From Ontholestes murinus (Eukaryota; Arthropoda; Insecta; Coleoptera; Staphylinidae), in contig OZ018393.1 in NCBI GenBank assembly GCA_963969525.1, forward strand, positions 44,192,887 to 44,256,886: a stretch of 64,000 nt of DNA. Direction: 5' to 3'. Made by a program: the position numbers and the translations under genes. Positions 20,996 through 32,802 of this stretch are shown piece after piece (position 1 is the first letter of the stretch; every line of letters begins with the position of its first letter). The notes below the pieces were generated by a model. That model searched no databases, was not told the origin of the DNA, and saw only the letters and a program-made list of their open reading frames with translations.

Positions 20996-21820
20996 ATATC
21001 ATTAATAAATATGATAAAAATAATGGCACCACAGTGTGAACCTTGAGGCACCCCGCAGACTACATCAATTCTCTCAGATATTTTATTGAAAATTTTCACA
21101 TATTGGGTCCTACCCAACAAGAAAGAAGATATCCATGCTAAAGCTTTTATTGAAAAACCAATTTGTTCCAATTTAGAAATCAGTATTGAATGATTAACTG
21201 TATCAAATGCTTTGGAGAAATCTGTATAGACAACATCAATCTGTTTTCTTTCCTCCAAGGCACTTAGTAGATACTGAGAGTATAACAATTAATTTGTCGT
21301 TGTAGACCTACCCTTCATAAAGCCATGTTGTGAGTTTGACAAAAAAAATTTACAAATCCAAAGGACTTTGCAACGTGCTTATCCAGCATTTTTGGAAGTA
21401 CTGATTGTATACAAATACCCCTGTAATGCTGAACGCTGTTACGGTCACCTGATTCAAAAAGTGGAACAATATGGCTTTTTTCCATTCATCCGGAAATACA
21501 CCTAATAAAAGGGAGGTACTAAAAAGAACATGAATGGGTTTACATAACGAGTATATACAGTTTTTATAAAATGTAGTTGGTATTCCATCCAGCCAGGGGA
21601 AGAATTCATATCAAGTTGTGATATCAATTCAAAAACCTCTTCCACCGATATATTAAAATTATTACTATTAATCACTGCACATTGCTCTTGAAATTGACGT
21701 AATGGTGCTGATGATCTGTCTTGTATATAAGTTTTCCTTAAGAAGTCGGCAAATAAACTCACAACATCTACTGCTCCAGTAGCATGTTTGTCTCCATAAT
21801 GCATATCGTTGGGAATGCCA
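20986..21820 (-). pseudogene. LINE family B ORF2, linker and RT palm (broken)
   Basis: 20986-21288 carries VVYTDFSKAFDTVNHSILI (motif A, catalytic Asp) and GVPQGSHCGAIIFIIFIND (motif B). Further 5', about 21300-21500 has broken remains of the NYRPIS-QHGF region. 21502-21804 carries DVVSLFADFLRKTY and ISQLDMNSSPGWMEYQ, the block that should read PGxDxIP; the Asp is lost. Confidence 0.75.
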
Positions 21821-21894
21821 TCTTCTTTTTTGATTGATTTCCCGTACCGCCAAAATTTCCGAGGATTAGTTAGTTCCTTGGCTGATTGTTCGTA

Positions 21895-22259
21895 TTAATT
21901 TTATAGGTCTAAGTTTATTAAAAGGAAGCCTTCCCAACCTAGCAACTTTAATTGGTCTTACATCTACATTCAAAGGGTGAAGTATATTTTGAATGGTCGG
22001 ATATATTATCCTTCAACTCAGTAGAAGTTGACTCAGGTAGATTAAATAATATGACATTGCATTTACATTTACGTCTATCCTCCATTTCTTCAATTAAATT
22101 TTCAGACTGACAATCACTTACCTGCAAGTTATTCAATAAACTCAATTCTAATTTTTCAATTCTATTTTCAAGTTCACTGAATTTATTCGATATTGATTCT
22201 TTAATATCTTGCTTAAACAGCGCAAAATGTTCTTCAATTAGTGGGTTAAATAAATCCAC
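21895..22259 (-). pseudogene. LINE family B ORF1, N-terminal part
   Basis: Starting at 22259 the product is an acidic/basic heptad-rich helix (SNKFSELENRIEKLELSLLN, a coiled coil) followed by CNVILFNLPES, the first strand of the RRM-like domain seen in L1-type ORF1 proteins. After a frameshift near 21990 the text continues as RPIKVARLG, matching FEPIKYFRIGKP in the ORF1 at 53517-54188. The rest is deleted. Confidence 0.7.
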
Positions 22260-24330
22260 AGGCGCTTATAACGGTCTTCTATCACTGATGGCACATTTTG
22301 TGTTTGAATAAATAAATAAATCAAAATTATTCTACTTTTTATTAATAATCAGCAAAAAAATGTAAAATAATAAAATAAAACAAATTCTTAAAATACAATT
22401 CATCTACATTTTTTTGTTCTTAACACAATAGATTTCTTTCTTCAAACAATAAATTTTCCTGCATATTTGCAAATTTGCAATAATATAATAATTTTTTTAT
22501 AATTTTAAATATTTTTTTCTATTTGGGTTTTAACTTTATTTGGTAATTTATCATTATTATTATACATTTACCAAAGTAAGTAAGTTTCTATTTCTCAATG
22601 AATACAAAATTAATTATGATTTATTTTTATTTACTTAATTTTAATACTTTTATTATTTTCTGAAGCAGAAGTTTATTGATTTGGTACTTTGAGACATTTT
22701 TTGATAATTGTTTATTGTTTTCTTCAAACATCTGATAATTTTAATTGTTTACTGAAATACATTCTATTTTTAGCGCTTCTTTTTTGTTGGTAGTTGTTCT
22801 TACTGCTTTTATTGATTGCCAATTGTTTTTTTTGCATATTTCTATAGTTTTAACTTTTGTTTTGGAAAGAAAACCAATTGTTTAACAATTTTAATGATAT
22901 TTAAATAAATTTCTAAGAACGTTAACTGCCTTTGAAATTGCATTTAAATATTTTATCGTTTTGATAAATTTTAAACATTTTTTAATGTGTTTTACTTTTC
23001 TAGACAATGATCTACTACTTTTATAGATTAAAATTTTTATTTTCTTTGAAAATATCTAATGTTATAATTTGAAGTATTATTTAATTACATTTGTGCCTTA
23101 ATTTTTTTGACATTATCGTACGCCGACAGTTCTAGATTCTTTTTTAGACACCGACCCAAATTCGGAAATGTGCTCCGTTCTAAATTTATTATTATTTTAC
23201 TGGCAGGTCAATATATACTCTGTTTGTTCCCTATATTATTTTTTGTGCTTTTTATAAATATCTAAATATTTTATTGATCATTCATTATTTTAGTGTTTTT
23301 TACTAATTCAACTGTTTATTTTAATAATTTTTAGCTTATTCGCTAATATTCAATTTTAATATTTTATGAAGTAAAATACTTAATGTTTGTTACACTTCTA
23401 GTTTATAATAATTACATTTTACATGTTTTTATAGATACTTAACTTTTAATTTGGAGTGATATGTATTTGTTTTTAATATTACTCATCTATCTTTGTAACA
23501 GCATTTAATTATTTTGAGCAATTTTAACATTTCTTTATATTTTTTATTTATTTTAGTTTTTTCGTCAATGATCAACTGTTTTTATTAATTATCATTATTG
23601 TACTTAAAAAATCAACAGTTTTCTTTTTACAGAAAAAAAAAACATTTTTATTATATATAGTATTACAATCTATAAATATAATAATTATTGTATCTCTTCG
23701 TCCTCTTCTTGGCTATCTCAGTTTGTTTTCTTTTTATTAATTACAATTTTAGTCGAAAAACTAGAAGAATCCGAGTGTTACATGAGTTCTGAGTACATTT
23801 TCTAAATCTAATTAATGCGTTTATTAATTCAGATATTTGTCCTAAAGGTTTTGATATTGATAAATAATTTTATTGAATATCGAGAGGTACATTTTTTATA
23901 ATGTTAAAAATTAAGACTTTCATGAGTTTCAAGTAAATTTCGTAAATATAATTAATCCGATACGAATTCACTTATATAAAGAAAATTGATAAAACCATTA
24001 TTTACAGTATTTTTATGTTAGAGTTGTGACTTCTTTGATTCTAAAATATCAGTTTTCCGTCATTTAGTATCAATTTATTGTTTTATAGACAACTCTTAAA
24101 ATACATACAGATTTTTCAGTTATATGTACATATTTAAAATATATTGACTATACACGGTTTTTCAGTATATTTTTTTAATCATAGGAAGTAATGATAAAAA
24201 AATCATTTTGAGTGAATCGTAATTTATTGTACCTAAATGTTAAATTATTACGACTACTTAAACATAGATTTTTGAAATTAACTAAAAGGAAAATTTAGTA
24301 GTCACTATGTCAATAATAGTTATTTAAGGT
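22260..24330. other. AT-rich intergenic DNA, no gene seen
   Basis: About 2 kb of T-rich spacer full of short homopolymers. I find no coding frame, transposon motif, RNA gene or long repeat. Confidence 0.5.
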
Positions 24331-24334
24331 ACCA

Positions 24335-24439
24335 GTGTAAAAAGTGATGCTTTATTGCACGAACTGGCGTTTAAAAACACGAGCGAGGAACGAGCGAGCT
24401 TTTTTAAAGCCAGGAGTGCAATAAAGAAACTTTTTACAC
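24335..24439. repeat. Imperfect fold-back of about 105 bp
   Basis: GTGTAAAAAGTGATGCTTTA and the following GCACGAACTGGC at 24335-24368 pair with GCCAGGAGTGCAATAAAG and CTTTTTACAC at 24409-24439. The loop region also pairs partly (TTTAAAAACACGAGCGA with GCGAGCTTTTTTAAA). Related words (CCGTGCAATAAAA, AAGCCACTTTTACA) occur again near 24835-24890, so the block may be one end of a MITE about 550 bp long. Confidence 0.5.
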
Positions 24440-24899
24440 GTGTGCCTTACAAAATTTTATCTTCGATCGTAAAGGATTTCAAATAATATATTCTTATGAG
24501 TAATATTTTAATGTCATTTCAATAATTCGATTAATGAAAACATATTTTACCCGCAGTGCACTAATGAAAGCGTTACTTAGCAACCAGTAAACAAGTTGCA
24601 CAAATGTCGACCGCCATTATTATTTATGGAAAAAATGTTCGCTTTATTGTAATCGCTTCGACTTGCATTAAATGAAATCTTCAGAGTTCTTAAATCTGCC
24701 ATTTGGTTTGTATTATATATTTTATTTATAGTTTATTAGTTATTTGTATCAATTAATAAAAAAATAAGTTTTTCGTCGAAATATATTCATCTGTCAAATT
24801 TAACAATTCTGTGCAATAAAAATAGTTTGACATTACCGTGCAATAAAAACGTAAAAAAGCACTAGTGCTTTAAAAAGCCACTTTTACAATGAAAAATGA

Positions 24900-26160
24900 T
24901 ACAAAAAGCGTCTACTTTCTGTACCATCGTAGATAAATATTTTTATGTAACTCTTATGTATTATAATTATAAGTGTGTACCAATTATACATTAAAAATAA
25001 ATTTAAATTAGACATCTCAATTTTCGCATACCTTAACACTCTTCAAATTACTTTAATTATTTAATCATCTTAAGTAAATAATGATAATGGCGACTGCTAC
25101 TACGTGGTAGTTAATTTTATTATATAAGTAAGTGCCTTATTTTTTTAAATTATTATTTTATATATAATTTAGGTTCAATAATGAATGCTAATATTAATCT
25201 AGTGGAAATTCTTGCAGTGAAAATTTATTTTAATTGTTAAAATAAAACGACCTACTACTCCGATTGACTTCATTACTAACCTGACACAACGGCTTTATTT
25301 TCCCCTATCTTGACCTATAAAACCCTCTTTTCAGGCCCTCGGTGCAACGTCCTTCTATTTTATTCTTGTCACACAAGGTGGCTTAATAGAACGAAAAGCG
25401 CGGAAAATAATTCAACACGGTTAGAGAGGCGTGAATTCATCATTCACTATCGAGGGTGGTATTTGTAGGATATGTCCATGTAATGACATGTTAGTAAATG
25501 TAATGTAAAACATTATTAATAACTGGTGGATGCGCCGGGAGCTATTATTGACTAGTGTTGTTTTATGATTGATATACGTTTTTTATCTGCCTAAATGAAG
25601 AATAAATTAATCTTCCACGAATTAATTAAAAGAAACTTATCAGCAGACGTAGGTATAAGTTAAATAAAAACCAATAAGATGCCTAAAATTATAAATGAGC
25701 AAGAAGGTTTGTTATTATAAAACCATTAATATACATGTTTTATTAAGCAGTTATATACAATATGCTTTTTTTCTTCAAAGATAAAATGTACGATGTTTTT
25801 AAGCCCTCTGAAATAAAAGTAAATCAGAATTTTAAATTGGCACGTTTATGTTTCAACTTGTCAAACTTTCACGATTTAATTGAGTAGTGTAATGTAATTA
25901 TATCGTCGGTCTTTTCTATTAAGACTGGAGCGGAGTTGTCTTGCTTTGTGGATTTCTTTTTAGTAGACCAGCTGTAATATAATTATATACTACTGCACTC
26001 CGACGATGGATTAATAAAAAATCAGTCTTGTAATTTTAAGAGCTAATATAGAATGTAATGCCAGCTGTTTTATACTAATAATACTCTTTTGGCAAATGAA
26101 TAGGTTCTAATATTTTTAATAAATTTTATTAAAAATAGTTTTTAATAAATTCAGTGTAGA
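24900..26160. other. Intergenic DNA, no gene seen
   Basis: Mostly AT-rich. A less biased segment lies at about 25260-25560 with a CTATAAAA box near 25316, but I see no reading frame or family motif to give it meaning. Confidence 0.4.
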
Positions 26161-26164
26161 TCTT

Positions 26165-26330
26165 ACGACAGCGAACAGTATTCACTATAGCTACATTACC
26201 TGCAGCATTTCACACAGTGACACATTGAGGATGTAAAGGTTTTTCATGAATTACTCTAGGATTTTTCTTACAATAAATACGACAATTTTCCTTATCGACA
26301 CAACCACAAGGCTGTGCAATTGAGTTTATT
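26165..26330 (-). pseudogene. IS630/Tc1/mariner-superfamily transposase fragment
   Basis: The minus strand reads VDKENCRIYCKKNPRVIHE followed by KPLHPQCVTVW. This matches the core segment between the first and second catalytic Asp of insect IS630-Tc1-mariner transposases (VNxQNCRIW...PLHPxxVTVWC), and the element at 26825-27930 has the equivalent VNKQHCRIW...PMYPEKCTVWC. About 50 codons are readable and neither end is preserved. Confidence 0.55.
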
Positions 26331-26344
26331 GGTTTTGTTTATTC

Positions 26345-26517
26345 TATCAGTATAGATATGAAAAAATTCTAAAAAAATCTAAATATCGATATGAGGAGCG
26401 CAATTTTCCCGAAAGTGATGATGAAATAAAAGTAGAAGACGTTGAAAAAAGAGAAAGTGGAAGTAGTCCACAGATGAAACAGATAACTTGCCTCTCTCTT
26501 CTTTCTTACCATTGAAA
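26345..26517 (+). other. Short unrecognised open frame, acidic
   Basis: An open frame encodes RYEEKNFPESDDE-like acidic text (RYEERNFPESDDEIKVEDVE) ending at a TGA near 26517. No start codon or homolog is recognised. It could be a transposon remnant or chance. Confidence 0.15.
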
Positions 26518-26824
26518 TGAACTTACACAGCATAAAAAAGATATACTATAGAAATCTAATCTATCTTGAATGATGGTCAGCTATGTTTCCATAGAGACAA
26601 AATATTTTAGCTTTGTAGCGGCTATTAGAATTATTTAACTACTTTTCTCATTGAGTTGATAAGAATAATTGTAAAATAAACCAATTTATATGCTATGCGG
26701 ACTAAAATTGGCAGACCACTATTATTTACCGAAAATGTCATGAAGCAATTTTTTGGCATAAAGAATGATTTTTAAGAGCTTTCGGATTTGATTTAAAAAA
26801 ACACATGAAATTTAGAGAAATGTA

Positions 26825-27930
26825 TTAAATCTTTATTTGAGTCGACAGAACGATCCACATAATTCGATGTTTAAAGATGATTTCATGTAAACGTTGACCA
26901 CGGGTACGCCTCAAATGATTCATACGCTGGGTCCAATGTTGGCATACTCTCTCAAACATATCGGCCGGTATCTTACGAATAAATTCTCCAATATTGACTT
27001 CCAGTGCGTCAACAGCTGCGGACTTGTCCCTATAGAAATGAGCCTTAACACAGCCCGACAAAAAATAGTCCAAAAGCGTTAAATCGCCGATCTAGGCAAC
27101 CAATGGACCGACCCCAAACGTGAAATAAATTGTTCACCAAACTCGCCTCTTAATTGGACCATTGTATCGTGTGCTGTGTGGCATGTAACACCGTTTTGTT
27201 GAAACCACATATCAGACAAGTCCAGCTCTTCCATTCTGGGCAAAAAAATTTGTAATCATCGCTCGCCATTCACAGTAACGTTCCTACCTTCGTCGTCTTT
27301 GAAAAAGTACGGTCCAATTATGACACTTGCCCATAATCCACACCAAACAGTGCATTTTTCGGGATACATTGGTAGTTCTTACGATGCTCCTGGCTGTTCT
27401 TCACACCAAATACGGCAATGTTGCTTGTTTACGTATTCATTCAACTAGAAATGAGCTTCGTCGCTGAACACAATTTTCCGATAAATAAGTGGATCTTCAT
27501 CCAACTTTGTCAGCGCCTATTCACCAAAAGTTACCCGTTGTGGTAGGTTGCGTGGCTTCAATTCTTGCACCAGCTGTATTTTAAAAGGTTTTACACCCAA
27601 ATCCTTCCGCAAAATTTTCCACGTAGTGGAATAACTAGAGGCCCAATTGCTTCGAACGGCTCCAAATCGATAATTCACGGTCAGCAGCAACACTGGCGGA
27701 TACAGCTGCGATATTTTCCTCTTTCCACACTCTATGTATGTGTCTTGGTGGTTTAATGTCCAATAATGTAAATTTGGTGTGAAATTTAGTCAGAAGATTC
27801 CGAATAGCCGCCTCAGAAGGTCACCCAAACTGACCATAAAGTGCACGATCCACGTTCTTAGCCGAGCATGCATTTTGATAATAAAATTCAATAATCTGCA
27901 AACGTTGTTCGTTTGTAAGTCGATTCATGG
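26825..27930 (-). pseudogene. IS630/Tc1/mariner-superfamily transposase, full-length but broken
   Basis: From the ATG at about 27930 the minus strand reads MNRLTNEQRLQIIEFYYQN (N-terminal helix-turn-helix), then PPRHIHRVWKEENI, IVFSDEAHF (first catalytic Asp), NKQHCRIW, TVWCGLWASVIIGPYFF, VTVNGER and WFQQNGVTCHTA. The last should be WFQQDGATxHTA: the second catalytic Asp is Asn. After a frameshift near 27075, LDYFLSGCVKAHFY (third acidic block region) continues to RRTRGQRLHEIIFKH at the C-terminus (26825-27073). Several internal stops are present. I could not define convincing terminal repeats. A dead cut-and-paste transposon. Confidence 0.75.
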
Positions 27931-28059
27931 TTAAACAGTTGACATGTTACAGGAAAACAGCTGAGCTGCCAAAAACAGTGTTGCCAAAAAGAAAGTTGCT
28001 AAAAAATCACCCATTTCTATTATATATCATGTAAAAAAATGTGAAATAGCAGGATCCCT

Positions 28060-29960
28060 ACTTACTAATTCAATAATAATTGTAACAATCTACCCTTCAC
28101 CATCTGCTAAATCAAATTTTTTTTGATGAATTTATGACTGTGGTGGGTGATTGACCAAAAGAGTGTTTATTGGAGGAGACTCTAATGATAAGTTCAGCTC
28201 GCATGATAATAGGACCATTGCATTATGGTTTCAGCAGTGGTGTAAACTTTTGTACTCGCTACAGTCATTGCCTTGATAATGTATTCTCTAGCATATATCA
28301 AGAGGAATTAAATTCGCATATGCTAATAAACCACTGCAACAAAATAAAAGTAAGACCGTACACAATACACGAACGTATAAAACTTTTTGAGCTCCTGGAT
28401 TGGACAAATTTGGATTTTCTATATGTACCCCATAATCATATACCTGCTATGTTTCGTTCATTTTTATCATTGATACAAGGATAGATATAGAGGAGTCATT
28501 TCAGAAAAAATATACAATGCAGGGTAAACATAATAAAATCAATTGGTATAACGACTCATTACTTATCATGTGTGACAATCTAAATCTTATGAGAGAAATC
28601 AGTTCAGACCATCCTGATTTGAAACCCAACTACATGTTCTACATAATACAATATAAATCTACGAACAACAAAAATAGTGACAAACGCTGACTTTATAAAA
28701 AAAATTCCGAATCATAAATATTGCTCAGAGTATGACTAAAAACTTACTGACTGATAATTCTAGTCCCATAGACCTTTTTTTCGAATTTAGAGAGGTTAGT
28801 GAAGCAGCAGTAAGGAATGTTGTTGATAAGCTAAAACAAACCAAAGCCGCGATATCTACGGTAAGTTTACTACCTTGCACAAATCTAAAATTATTAACTT
28901 ATATATTTTTCTTCTCCGCAATGTCAACAAAAGACTGTGGTCATTCCAGTTGACAAAAAGGGAAATATGGATGAAGTTGACAACACTAGACCAATCTCTC
29001 TTTTACCTATTACCTATATTCTCAAAGGGTATAGAGTTAATACTTCTTAACCAAATAATAGAGTTTTTGGATGCAAATAAAATAATATAATAAACTGTTT
29101 ATGTTTATGTTTAGTTCTTTTAATTCTGTGCCAACAAAACAGCCCAACACATACATAAATAATATTAATTACATAATTTAGAGCGCACGAGAATTGGGCA
29201 TTGAGTTCATCCTAGATGATCTTCCACTCGTACCTCGAAGTATTCTTCTGCTGACGCCCATGCAGGAACGCACCAGAAACCAATGTTTAGGTATATTTTA
29301 GCCTTAAATCCAGGCATTTTTGTATATTAAATAATAATAATAATAGCATTCATAGAAGAACTATATGAGGCGTTTGAGCAAAGTTCATATTTTGTTGCTA
29401 CTTTTATAGACTTGAGGAAAGCATTTGACTGTGTGTTCTATGAAATATTGCTTCAAAAATTATATTATTAAAATTTTCATCCCAGCAGCATTTGAGGCAA
29501 CCACAGGTTTATATCAACAACACCATATTAAGAGAGATGAAACTGATATGTGGTGTAAGTCTAGTATACTGATAATACTAGCATTAAGACTTGTTTAGTC
29601 ACTGAAGATGGGGTAACGGGTATGGACAACAACTCAGTACAACTGGCGTCAAAGTGGTTTGCTGCAAACAAACTTGTAGTAAATCCGACTAAATCCACGC
29701 AAATGACATTCTCCCTTAGACAAATGACCCAGTGTCACTGTGAAAAGTTTTTTGGAATAAACTTAGATTCTAAGCTAAACTAAGCTAAACGTTTCCATGA
29801 GGATGCGGTATCAAACAGACTGTGTAGTATTATTTATCTTTTACGCCAACTTAATGACCTACTCCCGACGTCTGCAGCGAGAACTGCATATTTCTCACTC
29901 TGCTAACCACATCAAAAATATGGATTAGTCTCAGCGAATGATTTTAGGAAAGTCAGTGAG
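28060..29960 (+). mobile_element. LINE family C, plus strand, decayed
   Basis: EN, linker and RT relics lie in order: TIYPSPSAKSNFF and VVGD (about 28085-28155, EN strand before GDFN), CLDNVFSSIYQEEL (28290-28320), KLKQTKAA (28830-28855), PVDKKGNMDEVDNTRPISLLP (about 28945-29010), ATFIDLRKAFDCVFYEILL (29400-29460) and KWFAANKLVVNPTKS...FFGINLDSKLN (29650-29790). The same family appears at 44440-45695. About 240 bp at 29095-29330 does not fit the frame and may be a later insertion. Confidence 0.7.
28170..28484 (+). pseudogene. LINE family C, endonuclease C-terminal half
   Basis: The frame contains YSHCLDNVFSSI, corresponding to the TxTCIDxIFxN block of APE-type LINE endonucleases, followed by linker text with no further catalytic residue recognisable. 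The GDFN block just upstream is reduced to VVGD and a stop. Confidence 0.5.
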
Positions 29961-30440
29961 CAGATAAAGCTATTTACACAATTTACAATTAATTCTATTA
30001 TTTTAATTTTAATTAATTTAATTTAATTTTTACACGAAATTTTATGTATTTATGTATCTAGGAATTTATATTTTGAATATTGATTTTATATATTTCCAGT
30101 TTTAATTTTGGTGATAATTTATTTTGTCTATATACTGAACTTAACCTAATCGATTTAGGTAAGTTTAGGTGGCTATATTGTACTTAATAAAGCCTGTTGG
30201 TATAAACATAAATAACTTACTTAATTACTTACTTATACTTTATTGGTAACCAGCACCTGATGAGATATCTACTAATAAATTCGAGATAATACGAAGTTTC
30301 ATACACTTGCAATTGTTTCTAAACAATACATTTTCTTCAATTAGCTTAGAGCAAAATTTTAGTTTAGACGAGAAAATGTACTTCATGAAGTTATAAATTA
30401 TATGAAACAATATATGATAATTAATCAGTGCTTTGTTATG
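29961..30440. other. AT-rich spacer, no gene seen
   Basis: No coding frame. A short ACTTACTTA-type reiteration near 30220-30240 could be the tail of an unrecognised retroposon ending in ATAAAGCCTGTTGGTATAAA. Confidence 0.35.
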
Positions 30441-30443
30441 TTA

Positions 30444-30503
30444 GGCATTTCAGGATTTATCACTAAAAAATCATTTTGTTTTAGGGATAAATCCTGAAAT
30501 GCC
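30444..30503. repeat. Perfect 18-bp hairpin
   Basis: GGCATTTCAGGATTTATC at 30444-30461 is followed after 24 bases by its exact reverse complement at 30486-30503. Confidence 0.7.
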
Positions 30504-30645
30504 AGTCGACGAAGCTGACGATAAATTAATATCTAATTTGGTTTTACGTTTAGCTAGAATTAGTCCACAACAACAAAATTGCAGAATATCATAATAACTA
30601 TTATAAAAAATTACCTTTAATGGTATATTTTGCAAAGGAGAGATT

Positions 30646-30903
30646 TTATTTCTTGGGTATTATACAAAGATATCGGGTATCTAATTTTACCTTGCCCATA
30701 TAATCATCATCGAGGGATACCAACCATAAATACAACATTTGATAGTGTGTATTTTCATCTGTTATCTGGAAGGACAATAAATTGGCAATAGTATTCTCAT
30801 CTACTGGAAAATATTCAATTTCAAAAGGGAAAAGGACAACATTAAAATTGATAATCCCTATATAATTTCTAAATAAAACAGATACCTGGGAAATGTGATA
30901 CAA
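30646..30903 (-). other. Unrecognised open frame of 85 codons
   Basis: The frame encodes a hydrophobic/acidic mix (FPFEIEYFPVDENTIANLL, WLVSLDDDYMGKVKLDTRYL) with ordinary amino-acid composition, unlike bias-driven frames nearby. I do not recognise it. It could be an exon or relic of an unknown element; chance is not excluded. Confidence 0.2.
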
Positions 30904-31059
30904 AATATATATGAAGAGCCATAGGATTTTCTATGACATGATTTAGACTTGACTTTAGTAAATTCCTAATTCTAAGAAGCAAACGCAATGTAAATGATTG
31001 AATTAGGCACAATTTCGTATAAAAGTGGCTTATTACTTGTGCAATATAAGATCAGTTAC

Positions 31060-31260
31060 TACTCATCATTATGAGTACACGAATGTAAAGAATAGGTCAA
31101 TAGTATGTTAGTAGGCTAGAGCAATAAATAATTAATTGACTTAGACCAAGACTACGTTGGGCAATTAATAAGTCATTAGGCTAGGTCATAAGTACGGTAA
31201 GGCAGTGAACAAACACATTATATAATAAGAAAATTTTTATTTTTAATATATTCGTTACAA
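31060..31260 (-). repeat. Probable terminal (LTR/3' UTR) region of Gypsy copy 1
   Basis: Contains degenerate ~40-bp units built on TAGGTCATAAGTACGGTAA and CAATAAATAATTAATTGAC, followed by ATTATATAATAAGAAAATTT. The same words in the same order occur at 35885-36105 beside a second Gypsy piece. It lies immediately downstream (element sense) of the integrase relic, where a 3' LTR would be. LTR termini could not be assigned. Confidence 0.45.
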
Positions 31261-31499
31261 ATATGCATTGATCTGCACGTATACAAAAAATGTTGATGTT
31301 TATTTTCGCATTTCTAGTTACTCTTTGGCCTTAATACCTTGCGACTCCGCGCTAGATGTGATCCCACACTACTCCCATCTAAAAGAAGCTATGATAGGAA
31401 ACGATACAGGAAAAAGAGACATGCTAGGTACAAGTTGAAAGTCTAGTTAGCAGTAGATTTGTTTGTTTATAAGAGAACGAGAAAAGAGAGGAAGAGCGG

Positions 31500-32110
31500 A
31501 CATCGGAATTTCTTCGCAAGTCGTCGAAAGGTTGAAAACGTATTCAGCTCTGCTTTGAGCCGGTCTATGGAGACCTTGACCTGTTTGCCGTTAATATTTA
31601 TCGTAAAAAAATTATTTTCGACATAAAATTTTAAATGGCTCATCGTTGTATAGAACTGAGATATTTACCACGTTATCTTGGTGGATGAAAACATGCGTGC
31701 AGGTATCTGAGTCGGGGTGAAAGTAATATCTACGAGTGGTTGAATGTGTTGCCATAGAACCAAGTATCCGCAGATTATCGCTCAGGTCATCGAGGAATTT
31801 TGAACCTGAAGGAATCGTTTTGTGCGCTGAATTAAGAAATACAAAATCGCCCGGCAAGCGTAATGTTTTACTATAGACGAACTCTGCAGTAGTGGCCGAA
31901 AGAGATAATTTGTAGACTGTCCAAAAACGCAGTAAAATTAACGGAAGTTGGGTTACAAAGTTTTTAGTGTTAAAGCTCATTCGAATTGAGTATTAATTTT
32001 TAATCTCTACCAGACCGTTACATTGCGGGTGGTAAGCGGTTGTGACGAATACCAAATGTCCTGTAGATTTCCTTCCAGGTGTTCTCTAACTTTTAGCCTC
32101 GGCCAGTGAT
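31500..32110 (-). pseudogene. Gypsy integrase, C-terminal half
   Basis: At about 31995-32040 the text AYHPQCNGLVE is the integrase core block (HPQxNGxVE with the catalytic Glu). The frame 31612-31980 continues with LPLILLRFWTVYKLSLSATTAEFVYSKTLRLPGDF, the LPxVLLGxRT...aELVYGxxLRLPGEF stretch typical of insect Gypsy integrases, and CTHVFIHQD. The final VSIDRLK lies near 31560. Confidence 0.75.
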
Positions 32111-32802
32111 GATCGTCGAAAGTATTCCAAAACGTGTTTCCCAAAAGGTTTAAAATGCTTTGGAAATATGTAGTAATTTTAGTAAGATAAAATGCTTCTG
32201 ATCAACGAGTTACACTATATGGCGATAAATTTTGTTCTTCTGATACCACAAATAGGATTTAACAAAGAGTGTAATGTCGTTGTTCATTCTCGGCCACAGG
32301 TAATGAGCTGCTACGAGACGTCTTGTCACATGAGCGTCTGGATGCGTGAGTTCATAGAGATAACATCATGCATTAATACTGAAGGAACATAAAGACGTCG
32401 TGTTGCAAGTGACATGTCTACGTAACTGTTAGTACTCGAGCCGACCGGGATGATCTTTTTCACTTTAAGTGTAGTAGTGCCACTGCCCAAAAGAGAATCA
32501 AATTTAGATTTTAATCTTTAATCTCTAGTTTTTAATTTTCATTTAAACTCGCGACAGTGTATCTGCTGCGTTGTTTTTTTTTTTACTTTTCCATGGATGT
32601 GCCTAATGTTAGTGGTGAATTGCGCAACGAAATTCAAGTATCTGTGCTCTCATTCTAAAAAATAATTTATCCAACCTTAAAGAAATAGCAGTTATCAAAC
32701 CTCTGATCCGTAAAGATGATAAATTCTAGATCATCGAGATAATATTTGAACTTGTTTATAGCTAACTGCTAACAATTCACCACCAATTTGCGCTTAGTTG
32801 GT

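Larger units (their letters stand above)
19913..22259 (-). mobile_element. LINE family B copy with internal deletion
   Basis: The 3' tail is at 19913-19933 (top strand AATAATAATAATAACTTTATT). RT occupies about 20240-21820 and an ORF1 fragment 21900-22259, all on the minus strand. Between them the whole endonuclease and the ORF1 C-terminus are absent: the ORF1 text RPIKVARLGRLPFNKLRPIK is followed almost immediately by the EN-RT linker text RKFWRYGK. RT style (ADDLK, FSKAFD) matches the elements at 53380-58125 and 60653-64000. Confidence 0.8.

Noticed and set aside
26690..26830. GRPLLFTENVMKQFFGIKNDF resembling a pogo/Tigger transposase start
   Set aside because: Only about 20 residues match and the frame stops at once; could be chance.
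28170..28484. A host gene starting MEETLMISSARM
   Set aside because: The internal CLDNVFSSI block and the downstream RT relics identify it as LINE endonuclease.
29095..29330. Minus-strand text between LINE blocks, possibly a coding insertion
   Set aside because: Three frames give partial open text but none shows a family motif.
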